DNA of 64,000 nt from Adhaeribacter aquaticus DSM 16391. Lineage in GTDB: Bacteria > Bacteroidota > Bacteroidia > Cytophagales > Hymenobacteraceae. The stretch spans positions 4,662,296 through 4,726,295 of the forward strand of contig NZ_KI421517.1 in NCBI RefSeq assembly GCF_000473365.1. The letters run 5' to 3'. Positions 1 to 9,122 of the stretch are shown here, in pieces. The notes beneath the pieces are model-generated. The model was given only the letters and a program-made list of their open reading frames with translations, had not been told where the DNA came from and ran no database searches. The translations under genes and the position numbers were made by a program. The first letter of the stretch is position 1; each line of letters begins with the position of its first letter.

Positions 1-2337
1 TACCTCCCGGACATAAAACCCGGTCAATTATATGGTTACCGGGTTCATGGCACTTTTGATCCTAATAATGGCCACCGCTTTAATCCCAATAAACTTTTGC
101 TAGACCCATATGCCAAGGCTATATCGGGTACTATCAAATGGCATAATTCCCTATTTGGTTACCAAATGGGTCATGAAGACGCTGATTTAAGCTTTAATGA
201 CGAAGATAGTGCTCCGTATATTCCAAAAGCTGTAGTAATAGATCCCAACTTTGATTGGGAAGGTGACACAGCTCCGAAATACCCCTACTTCCAATCCATT
301 ATTTACGAAACCCATGTAAAAGGCTTTACAAAAATGCATCCCGAAATTCCGGAAGAGATACGGGGAACCTATGCCGCATTAGCTCATCCGGTTACTATTA
401 AGTACCTGAAAGAATTAGGCATTACAGCCATTGAACTAATGCCAGTGCATCACTTTGTGAACGATAGTATTCTGGAAGATAAAGGGCTTGCCAACTACTG
501 GGGGTATAATACCATTGGCTTTTTTGCTCCGGATGTACGGTATTCCAGCAGTGGCGCTTTAGGCCAGCAGGTCATTGAATTTAAAAATATGGTAAAAGAG
601 TTTCATAAAGCCGGAATAGAAGTAATTCTGGATGTAGTATATAACCATACCGGCGAAGGAAACGAATTAGGACCCACTCTTTCCTTTAAAGGAATAGACA
701 ATGCCTCTTACTACCGGCGAAGGAAACGAATTAGGACCCACTCTTTCCTTTAAAGGAATAGACAATGCCTCTTACTACCGGCGAAGGAAACGAATTAGGA
801 CCCACTCTTTCCTTTAAAGGAATAGACAATGCCTCTTACTACCGGCGAAGGAAACGAATTAGGACCCACTCTTTCCTTTAAAGGAATAGACAATGCCTCT
901 TACTACCGGCGAAGGAAACGAATTAGGACCCACTCTTTCCTTTAAAGGAATAGACAATGCCTCTTACTACCGGCGAAGGAAACGAATTAGGACCCACTCT
1001 TTCCTTTAAAGGAATAGACAATGCCTCTTACTACCGGCGAAGGAAACGAATTAGGACCCACTCTTTCCTTTAAAGGAATAGACAATGCCTCTTACTACCG
1101 GCTAATGGAAGACAACCAGCGTTACTACATGGATTATACCGGTACCGGTAATACCCTTAACGCAAATCTGCCTAACGTACTCCGTCTGATAATGGACAGC
1201 CTGCGTTACTGGATTCTGGAAATGCACGTAGATGGGTTCCGTTTCGATTTAGCTTCAACACTGGCTCGGGAACTCCACGAAGTAGATCGGCTAAGTTCCT
1301 TCTTTGATATTATCCACCAGGACCCAATTATTTCGCAAGTAAAATTAATAGCTGAACCTTGGGATATTGGTGAAGGAGGCTATATGGTGGGCGGCTTTCC
1401 TCCGGGCTGGACGGAATGGAACGGTAAATACCGGGATTGTATGCGCGACTACTGGCGTGGCGAAGACAGTATGTTAGCTGAATTTGCGCAACGATTTACG
1501 GGTTCTTCTGATCTTTATTTAGACGATTACCGCCGGCCAACTGCCAGTATCAACTTCATTACCGCCCACGATGGTTTTACCATGCACGATTTAGTATCGT
1601 ACAATGAGAAGCACAACGAAGCCAACGGCGAAAATAACAATGATGGCGAAAGCCACAACCGTTCCTGGAACTGTGGAGCAGAAGGACCAACCGATGATCC
1701 GGAAATAAACGCTTTGCGTGACCGCCAAAAACGTAATCTTTTAACTACTTTATTCCTCTCGCAAGGTGTTCCGATGTTGGTGGCCGGCGATGAGATAAGC
1801 CGTACCCAGGGCGGTAATAACAATGCTTATTGCCAGGATAATGAAATTTCGTGGCTAAACTGGGATAAAGCTGATACGGGATTATTAGAATTTACCCGAA
1901 AGTTAATCCACTTGCGGAAAGATCACCCGGTTTTCCGGCGGCGGCGGTGGTTCCAAGGTCAACCTATTCATGGCCTAGAAACCGAAGATATTGCCTGGTT
2001 CTTACCAGATGGTTCTCCAATGGGAGAAGAACATTGGAACGAAGACCATGCAAAATGCTTGGCTGTTTATTTGAACGGATATGGGGTACGTACTCGGGGA
2101 CCACAGGGAGAAAAAATTCTGGATGATTCCTTCTATATTATCTTTAATGCCTCCCACCACCCAATGGATTATAAATTACCTGGAGAAAAATATGGTAAAA
2201 ACTGGTTTAAAGTGTTAGATACATTTGAAGACCAGGTTGGAGATCAGGCCGAATTATATGAAGCAAGTCAAACTATTACGGTTGAAACCCGTTCCGTAGT
2301 GGTGTTAAAAAACCCATTGGAAAAAGCAGCAGAATAA
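1..2337 (+). pseudogene. glgX: Glycogen debranching enzyme GlgX/TreX, disrupted by tandem repeat; 5' end outside window
   Basis: GH13 isoamylase-type debranching enzyme that hydrolyses alpha-1,6 branches of glycogen. The frame is open from base 1 ([16 protein letters not shown], then the substrate-channel strand [17 protein letters not shown]) but stops with TAA at 751-753 inside a 64-bp tandem array. The same frame resumes in the last repeat copy and runs to 2337. The downstream half keeps the catalytic motifs: [10 protein letters not shown] (nucleophile Asp), IAEPWDIG (acid Glu) and [10 protein letters not shown] (transition-state Asp). Six extra copies add 384 bp, a multiple of three, so frame is kept overall, but copies 2 and 5 are read in a frame with stops. 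The final TAA overlaps the ATG of treZ by one base (TAATG), suggesting translational coupling. As written, no full enzyme can be made. Confidence 0.9.
650..1104 (+). repeat. Seven perfect 64-bp tandem repeats inside glgX
   Basis: Units begin at 650, 714, 778, 842, 906, 970 and 1034 and are identical by eye; divergence begins after 1102. The seven-base word TACCGGC occurs before the first unit (648-654) and after the last (1096-1102), so the unit is a segment of glgX bounded by a 7-bp direct repeat. That is the signature of slipped-strand or microhomology-mediated duplication. Normal GlgX needs one copy. Confidence 0.97.
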
Positions 2338-4178
2338 TGAAGGCAATAAGCGTAAAGGAAAGACAATTAGGCGTTAATTTTAACGGGAACGGCGAGGCCG
2401 TGGTGGAGGTTTGGGCTCCCAAAGCAGAAAAACTGGAAATCCGGTTACAGCAAGATAACACCCGAATAGCCTTAACCAAAGAAGAGTTTGGATACTGGAC
2501 CACCACTACCGAGAAATTAAAACCCGGCGACTTGTATCAGTTTGTGCTGGATGGAGATCAGGAATACCCCGATCCCTCCTCGGTATCTCAGCCGGAAGGC
2601 GTGCATGGTAATTCGCAGGCCCTGGATGTAAAAGCTTTTAACTGGACGGATGAGAATTGGCAGAATATTCCGCTGGAAGACTATGTATTATATGAACTCC
2701 ATACCGGTACTTTTACCCCAACCGGCACTTTTGCCGCCCTGGAAGAAAAACTGGATTACCTGAAGGAATTAGGGGTAAATGCTATTGAAATTATGCCGGT
2801 GGCCCAATTCCCGGGTAGCCGCAACTGGGGGTATGATGGCGTATTTCCGTATGCCGTGCAGGATTCTTACGGTGGCGCTGAAGGCTTAAAGCACCTGGTT
2901 GATGTCTGCCATCAGAAAGGTATAGCCGTTATTCTGGATGTAGTATATAACCATTTGGGGCCAGAAGGAAATTATCTGGGAGTTTATGGGCACTACTTTA
3001 CAGATAAATACAATACACCCTGGGGCCCGGCTTTAAATTTTGATGATGCCTGGTGCGATGGGGTGCGGCGGTATTTTATAGAGAACCTGCTCATGTGGTT
3101 CCGCGATTTCCATATTGATGCGGTTCGGATGGATGCGGTTCATGCCATTAAAGACTTTAGCCCAACCCATATTCTGCGGGAAATGAAACAGTTTGTAAAT
3201 CAGTTAATGCAGGAAACTGGCCGCACCCATTACATGATTGTGGAATTGGACCTGAACGACAACCGGTTTATTAACCCGCTGGAGGAACAAGGCTTTGGCA
3301 TGGATGCCCAGTGGATTGATGAGTTCCATCATGCCTTACGGGTAACTGCCACTGGTGAAAACACGGGGTATTATGGTGATTTTACCGGTATTGCTCATTT
3401 AGCTAAAACTTATAAAGATGCTTATGTATATGACGGGCAGTTTTCGCCGCACCGGAATAAAACATTTGGTATAAAAGCAGAGAGAAATCCAGGTAAACAA
3501 TTTATAGTTTTTTCTCAAAACCACGACCAGGTAGGCAATCGCATGTTGGGTGAGCGAACAAGCCAGCTGACTAGCTTTGATATGCAGAAATTATTGGCTG
3601 GTGCTGTTATGGTAAGCCCTTACCTCCCCATGCTATGGATGGGGGAAGAATATAGCGAACCACATCCTTTTCTGTATTTTGTAAGCCACACCGATCCGGA
3701 ATTAGCGGAGGCAGTACGTAAAGGACGTAAAGAAGAATTTGCAGCGTTCCATGCCGAAGGAGAAGCGCCGGATCCGGTAGCAGAAGAAACTTTTAACGAA
3801 TCGAAACTGCAATGGGATTTGCTAAACCAGGAACCGCACCAAACTATGTTTAAGTGGTACCAAACCTTGTTAAAACTGCGTCGGGAGCTATCAGCTTTAA
3901 AGAACCTAAACCGCCACAACCTGGAAGTGGAAGCAATGGAAAATCAAAAAACGTTGATTTTACACCGGTGGCACGATGCTGAGCATATTGCTTGCTTTAT
4001 GAATTTTTCACAGGAAGAACAAAAGATAACTGTACCTAGCTTCATAAAACAAAGTAAGAAGCTGTTGGATTCTGGTGCACCGGAATGGAGGGGAAATGCT
4101 GATGGTCCAGATACAGTAGAAGCTGGAGCAACTATTGTTTTAGGTCCAGAGTCCTTTCTAATGTATACCAACGCCTAA
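2337..4178 (+). CDS. treZ: Malto-oligosyltrehalose trehalohydrolase TreZ
   Basis: GH13 enzyme that releases trehalose from maltooligosyl-trehalose; cytoplasmic, second step of the TreY-TreZ route. The 613 residues match the family length. An N-terminal CBM48-like beta domain (VWAPKAEKLEIRL, about residues 20-90) precedes the barrel. Visible GH13 motifs are YELHTGTFTPTGTF, DVVYNHLGPEGNYLG, VRMDAVHAI (nucleophile Asp266), VELDLND (acid/base Glu) and SQNHDQVGNRMLGER. The usual AESDLND reads VELDLND here. The ATG overlaps the glgX stop codon, so the two were one operon. An intrinsic terminator follows 13 bp after the stop. Confidence 0.95.
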   Translation: MKAISVKERQLGVNFNGNGEAVVEVWAPKAEKLEIRLQQDNTRIALTKEEFGYWTTTTEKLKPGDLYQFVLDGDQEYPDPSSVSQPEGVHGNSQALDVKAFNWTDENWQNIPLEDYVLYELHTGTFTPTGTFAALEEKLDYLKELGVNAIEIMPVAQFPGSRNWGYDGVFPYAVQDSYGGAEGLKHLVDVCHQKGIAVILDVVYNHLGPEGNYLGVYGHYFTDKYNTPWGPALNFDDAWCDGVRRYFIENLLMWFRDFHIDAVRMDAVHAIKDFSPTHILREMKQFVNQLMQETGRTHYMIVELDLNDNRFINPLEEQGFGMDAQWIDEFHHALRVTATGENTGYYGDFTGIAHLAKTYKDAYVYDGQFSPHRNKTFGIKAERNPGKQFIVFSQNHDQVGNRMLGERTSQLTSFDMQKLLAGAVMVSPYLPMLWMGEEYSEPHPFLYFVSHTDPELAEAVRKGRKEEFAAFHAEGEAPDPVAEETFNESKLQWDLLNQEPHQTMFKWYQTLLKLRRELSALKNLNRHNLEVEAMENQKTLILHRWHDAEHIACFMNFSQEEQKITVPSFIKQSKKLLDSGAPEWRGNADGPDTVEAGATIVLGPESFLMYTNA

Positions 4179-4190
4179 AAATTGTAACCA

Positions 4191-4225
4191 AAAATCCCCA
4201 CCTGATGAAGTGGGGATTTTTTCTT
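4191..4225 (+). terminator. Rho-independent terminator after treZ
   Basis: An 11-bp stem AAAATCCCCAC/GTGGGGATTTT (4191-4201 with 4210-4220) and an 8-base loop are followed by a T-rich run. It separates treZ from the treY-malQ transcript. Confidence 0.9.
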
Positions 4226-4461
4226 AACAGGACCTGGTTCAGCCTTATTTAAATAAAAATTTAATCTAACCCTGACCTAATTTTTAACAGGATGATACTA
4301 AGGCAAAGGTGAACTTTTAAGAAATCATGAGGGAAATAAAGTTAAAAAAACGTTTTCCTCTACTTCTCCTTCTAAAGACTTAAATGTTAGTTTTTTCTGC
4401 TAAACCTATTCTTGCAATTACAGTATAGATACTGCTTAATAATTTAGGAAACTATTTATCT

Positions 4462-7400
4462 ATGAATAACCCCGTAACTACCTATAGATTTCAATTTCAT
4501 AAAGAATTTACCTTCGAAGACTTCGAAAAAGTAATTCCATATTTACAAAAACTAGGAGTAAGTACTGTTTATGCCTCTCCCATATTCGAGGCTACTCCGG
4601 GTAGTACACACGGCTACGACGGCGTAAACCCGCATCGGATTAATCCGGAAATTGGTACCGAGGAGCAATTACGTGAATACAGCCGCCTCTTAAAAGAAAA
4701 TGGTATAAACTGGTTACAGGATATTGTACCCAACCATATGGCCTTCCATCCAAATAATACCTGGCTAATGGATGTACTGGAGAAAGGGCCACAATCGGAA
4801 TATGCTAAATTTTTTGATATAGCCTGGAACAACCAATCCCTGCAAGGCCGCATAATGGTACCTTTCCTGGGCGCAGACCTGGAGGAAGTAATTAAGAATG
4901 GGGAGCTAAAGTTAGCTTACGACGAAGCGCAGCAAAAATTGGTCTTAAAATATTACGATAGCGCCTACCCGGTAGGTCCCCGTTCCTATGCTACTATATT
5001 AGGCGCCGGCGAACAATCTCAGGCCATTCAACAGGCCTTGCAAACATTGGAAAGCCTGCACAACACAGAAGAGGCTACTGCTTTTAGCAATGGTTTTGCA
5101 GATTTTCAGCAATCTTTAGCTGGTTTAATGAAAAATGAAGCTGTTAAAACAGGAATTGAAAAAGCTTTAGAAGCCATTAATAATGACCCGGAACGGTTAA
5201 GCCAAATTGCTGATGAACAAGCTTACCGGTTGTGTTCCTGGAAAGAAACAGATTACCAGATTAATTTCCGTCGTTTCTTTACTGTAAACGGCCTGATTTG
5301 TTTAAATATTCAGGATCCGGAAGTATTCCAAACCTATCACCAGTTTATTAAAGCCTTACAGGATGATGGTGTATTTCAGGGGGTTAGAATCGATCACATT
5401 GACGGACTTTATGACCCCAGTAGCTATCTGGACGATTTAAGAGCTTTGATGGGCGAGGAAGCCTACATTGTAGTAGAAAAAATTCTGGAACCTGGGGAGG
5501 ATATGCCCCATAGCTGGCCTATTCAGGGAGCCACGGGTTATGAATTTCTGGCCACCGTGAATAACGTTTTCACAAACAAAAAAGCAGAAGAAACTTTTAC
5601 GCAGTTTTACCACGACCTGGTAGGTGCAGGAGCCGAAGTGCAGGAGCAAATTCATGATAAAAAAGCTCATATTTTAGCTGCGCACATGGGAGGCGAGTTA
5701 GACAACCTGAACTCACTATTTCTGGAATTAAACCTGCTGAATGAAAATGAACCAAGTGCTGTTGATCCGGAAATTTTAAAAGGTGCTATAGGTGAATTCT
5801 TAATCCAGTGCCCTGTTTACCGGTATTATGGAAATGCGCTACCCTTGGACGAAACAGAAACAACTGAGGTTAAAAAAATTCTAGAACATATCCGGACCCG
5901 GAAACCAGAAGTAACTCCGGCAGTAGATTTACTGCAAAAAGTCATCATAGAAAATACCCAAACCGGTGACCAGGGTTACAACGAGCGGGCAACTAAATTT
6001 TATCAGCGCTTGATGCAATTTAGTGGCCCTTTAATGGCAAAAGGTGTTGAGGATACGTTAATGTACACCTACAACCGGTTTGCAGGCCATAATGAAGTAG
6101 GCGATTCTCCGGAAGCCTTTGGCTTTAATACTTTATCAGAATTTCATGAAGCCATGCTGCACCGGCAAAAACACTGGCCGCTGGCAATTAATACCACCTC
6201 TACCCACGATACTAAACGCGGAGAAGACGTACGGGCTCGTTTAAATGTGATCACTGATTTACCAGAAGAATGGGTGAAAAAAGTACAGGAGTGGCAAAAG
6301 TTAACAGCCGACCTGAAAACAGAAAATAAGCCAGAAGTAAACGATGAATATTTTATTTACCAAACGTTATTGGGAGCCTATCCGATGCCCGGGCAAGATG
6401 AGGACAACTGCGGCCCACGGATGGAAGAGTATATCCAAAAAGCCTTACGGGAGGCTAAAATAAATTCTAACTGGACTTCCCCTAACGAAGCATACGAAAA
6501 AGCAGCTCAAAGCTTCGCCACCAAACTACAGGATAAACAATCAGCTTTCTGGCAAAGCTTTGAGCCCATCCATAAAAAAGTAGCTGATTTTGGCATTATT
6601 AATTCTTTATCGCAGGTATTACTCAAGTTTACCTGCCCGGGCGTACCGGATACTTACCAAGGTACCGAACTATGGGATTTAAGCTTAGTAGACCCTGATA
6701 ACCGCCGCAAGGTAGATTACGAAAAAAGGCTTCGTTATTTAGAAGAACTGGATGAATACGACCTGAACCGGTATGACCGGCTATGGGAAGAGCTTTGGGA
6801 GAACCGGTATGATGCCCGTATTAAGCTATGGCTAACTCGTAACTTATTAACAGAAAGGCGCAACAATGCTGATTTATTCCAGAAAGGAGATTACATTCCG
6901 TTAGAAGTAGAAGGTGAGTATAGCGAATACGTGCTGGCTTTTGCCCGGAAGCACCTCCGTACCTGGTACGTTACGGTAGTTCCCCTCCATGTAGCACAAT
7001 TATGCCAGGAACAAGGGGTGGATGTTTTGGCTATTGATTGGAAAGATACCAAAGTAGTACTACCCGAAGACGCCCCTGCCGATTGGACAAATATGCTCCT
7101 GCGCACCACCGGCCAATATGCGCACGAACTGCACGTAAGAGAATTATTTAATACAGTACCACTGGCTTTACTTAAGCTACAAGCAGTTAACGAACGTGGC
7201 GCCGGTATTTTAATGCACATTACCTCTTTGCCATCTGCGTTTGGCATTGGTGATATGGGTCCGCAGGCTCGGGAATTTGCTGATTTCCTACATCGCTCTA
7301 ATCAGAAGTACTGGCAATTGTTACCTCTCAATCCGGTAGAGCAAGGTCAGGGGTATTCCCCTTATAGCTCCATATCAAGCCGGGCTGGGAATCCATTACT

Positions 7401-8688
7401 TATTAGCCCGGTGGTACTGGCCAAGGAAGGTCTATTGCAAGAATCAGAGTTACCTCAATACCATCTTCCGCAAACAGGTTCTGTAGACTATGAGGCTACT
7501 AAACGAGTAAAAGATGAATTGTTGGATAAAGCATTTGTCACCTTCAAATCCGGTGACTTCCCTACCCTACAGTCACAGTTTGTTGATTTTTGTCTGACTG
7601 AAGGAGCTTGGCTGAATGATTTTGCCTTATATATGGTATTAAAAGGCCAACACAATGGTGCTGCCTGGTTCCAGTGGCCGGAAGAATATAAAAAACGTGA
7701 TCCGGAAGCCTTAGAAAAACTAGCTGATGAACATGCTGAAACTATTGAAAAGATTAAATGGATTCAGTTTATTTTCACGAAGCAGTGGAAACGCCTGCGC
7801 ACTTATTGCAACAACCGCAACATCCAGTTATTTGGCGATATGCCATTTTACATTTCCTACGACTCGGTAGATGTATGGGGTGACCAGGCTATATTCGCAC
7901 TCGACGAGGAAGGCAACATGACCGGTGTGGCCGGTGTACCACCCGATTCCTTTTCAGACGATGGTCAGCTTTGGGGGATGCCAGTATTTAAGTGGGACGT
8001 GCTGAAAGATCGCAACTATGACTGGTGGATTGGCCGCTTGCGCAAGAATATGGAATTATACGACATTGTGCGTCTAGACCATTTCCGGGCATTTGCCGAC
8101 TACTGGGAAGTACCAGCTGGTGAGAGTACTGCTAAAAACGGGGTATGGAAAATTGGACCAGGAAATGATTTCTTCACCTTTGTGGAGAAGGAACTGGGAA
8201 GTTTGCCATTTGTAGCCGAAGACTTAGGTGAAATAAATGATCTGGTTTTAAAATTGCGCGATGATTTTAACTTACCGGGTATGAAAATACTGCAGTTTGC
8301 TTTTGGCGATGAAATGCCTCAGAATGATTACATACCGCATAATTATGCCCGAAACTTTATCGCTTACACCGGCACCCACGATAACAATACAACTTTGGGC
8401 TGGTACCGCCAGGAAGGCCATAAATATCACCAGCAGATTGAGCATTATGTAGGTCGGGGATTAAGTGAACATGATATTAACTGGGTATTTGCCCGCCTGG
8501 CCTATGCTTCTGTAGCCAAAACCGCCATATTGCCGCTGCAGGATGTTTTAGGTATTGATGAGCAGGGACGCATGAATACTCCTGGTGCCGCTGATGGGAA
8601 CTGGGGCTGGCGGTTAATTCCCGGTCAACTTAACCAACAAGCTGAAAATACGCTAAAGGAATGGACCCATTTGTATAACCGGGGATAA
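4462..8688 (+). CDS. treY-malQ: Fusion of malto-oligosyltrehalose synthase (TreY) and 4-alpha-glucanotransferase (MalQ)
   Basis: A 1408-residue two-enzyme polypeptide. Residues 1 to about 905 are TreY (GH13, intramolecular transglucosylation of the reducing end to an alpha,alpha-1,1 bond): TYRFQFHKEFTFEDFEK, ASPIFEATPGSTHGYD, GVRIDHIDG (Asp311), VVEKIL (Glu), TTSTHDTKRGEDVRAR and PGVPDTYQGTELWD. Residues about 912-1408 are MalQ (GH77 amylomaltase): RGAGILMHITSLPS, YSPYSSISSRAGNPLLI, GDMPFYISYDSVDVW, VRLDHFRAFADYW (nucleophile Asp1206), VAEDLG (Glu) and YTGTHDNNTTLGW. No stop or internal start separates the two halves. MalQ disproportionation would lengthen or recycle the short maltodextrins that TreY cannot use. 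Preceded by a terminator, so it probably has its own promoter in the 283-bp gap. Confidence 0.95.
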   Translation: MNNPVTTYRFQFHKEFTFEDFEKVIPYLQKLGVSTVYASPIFEATPGSTHGYDGVNPHRINPEIGTEEQLREYSRLLKENGINWLQDIVPNHMAFHPNNTWLMDVLEKGPQSEYAKFFDIAWNNQSLQGRIMVPFLGADLEEVIKNGELKLAYDEAQQKLVLKYYDSAYPVGPRSYATILGAGEQSQAIQQALQTLESLHNTEEATAFSNGFADFQQSLAGLMKNEAVKTGIEKALEAINNDPERLSQIADEQAYRLCSWKETDYQINFRRFFTVNGLICLNIQDPEVFQTYHQFIKALQDDGVFQGVRIDHIDGLYDPSSYLDDLRALMGEEAYIVVEKILEPGEDMPHSWPIQGATGYEFLATVNNVFTNKKAEETFTQFYHDLVGAGAEVQEQIHDKKAHILAAHMGGELDNLNSLFLELNLLNENEPSAVDPEILKGAIGEFLIQCPVYRYYGNALPLDETETTEVKKILEHIRTRKPEVTPAVDLLQKVIIENTQTGDQGYNERATKFYQRLMQFSGPLMAKGVEDTLMYTYNRFAGHNEVGDSPEAFGFNTLSEFHEAMLHRQKHWPLAINTTSTHDTKRGEDVRARLNVITDLPEEWVKKVQEWQKLTADLKTENKPEVNDEYFIYQTLLGAYPMPGQDEDNCGPRMEEYIQKALREAKINSNWTSPNEAYEKAAQSFATKLQDKQSAFWQSFEPIHKKVADFGIINSLSQVLLKFTCPGVPDTYQGTELWDLSLVDPDNRRKVDYEKRLRYLEELDEYDLNRYDRLWEELWENRYDARIKLWLTRNLLTERRNNADLFQKGDYIPLEVEGEYSEYVLAFARKHLRTWYVTVVPLHVAQLCQEQGVDVLAIDWKDTKVVLPEDAPADWTNMLLRTTGQYAHELHVRELFNTVPLALLKLQAVNERGAGILMHITSLPSAFGIGDMGPQAREFADFLHRSNQKYWQLLPLNPVEQGQGYSPYSSISSRAGNPLLISPVVLAKEGLLQESELPQYHLPQTGSVDYEATKRVKDELLDKAFVTFKSGDFPTLQSQFVDFCLTEGAWLNDFALYMVLKGQHNGAAWFQWPEEYKKRDPEALEKLADEHAETIEKIKWIQFIFTKQWKRLRTYCNNRNIQLFGDMPFYISYDSVDVWGDQAIFALDEEGNMTGVAGVPPDSFSDDGQLWGMPVFKWDVLKDRNYDWWIGRLRKNMELYDIVRLDHFRAFADYWEVPAGESTAKNGVWKIGPGNDFFTFVEKELGSLPFVAEDLGEINDLVLKLRDDFNLPGMKILQFAFGDEMPQNDYIPHNYARNFIAYTGTHDNNTTLGWYRQEGHKYHQQIEHYVGRGLSEHDINWVFARLAYASVAKTAILPLQDVLGIDEQGRMNTPGAADGNWGWRLIPGQLNQQAENTLKEWTHLYNRG

Positions 8689-8700
8689 TCCTCTTTTGCT

Positions 8701-8738
8701 AAAAAAGAGCCATAGTTAATACCTATGGCTCTTTTTTA
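8701..8738 (+). terminator. Rho-independent terminator after treY-malQ
   Basis: Stem AAAAAGAGCCATAG/CTATGGCTCTTTTT with a 7-base loop, ending in a T run; 13 bp after the treY-malQ stop. Confidence 0.92.
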
Positions 8739-9122
8739 TTTACTTATTCAAAATCCTCTTTAATTTTTACTTCTTTTTACTGGCTTAAACTACTTACAAC
8801 ACCCACCTAAATCAGCAATTTATTTTTAGTCTCTGTGGCGATTCCGACAAAACCAGTTAGATTAAATATTTTGTCTTCTCTCCTATCCTTCTTACCCTAA
8901 CCAAAAAATAAAAACACTGAGAATTTCAAATTATCGTAAAATCAACTTTATAAATCTTTTTTTGATCTTGAAAGTGGTTTGTAGCCTTTAAATAAATTAT
9001 TAAGTAAAAAGGAGGAACAAATAAATATATAAATAGACAGAATAAAAGTGGCTAATACCTAATAAAGTGATTGGAAGGGTTTACTTTTTTACGCCCATTT
9101 ATCTAACTAGAACGATAAGGTA
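8739..9122. other. Intergenic, no gene seen
   Basis: An AT-rich stretch of 384 bp between convergent genes. I see no credible open frame, repeat or RNA gene in it. Confidence 0.6.

Noticed and set aside
650-1104. Tandem 64-bp units as a CRISPR array
   Set aside because: The units abut with no spacers and are a copy of glgX coding sequence; no cas genes nearby.
650-1104. Graded phase variation of GlgX by copy number
   Set aside because: Every copy number above one brings the stop in copy 2, so intermediate copy numbers cannot give a longer functional protein; only an on (1) or off (more than 1) state is possible.
1527-1823. Antisense open frame within glgX
   Set aside because: Fully inside conserved coding sequence on the other strand, no homology-like pattern; a shadow of the real gene.
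6891-7247. 118-residue minus-strand frame at the TreY-MalQ junction
   Set aside because: Low-quality composition (Ser/Cys/Arg-rich) and complete overlap with a clearly coding region.
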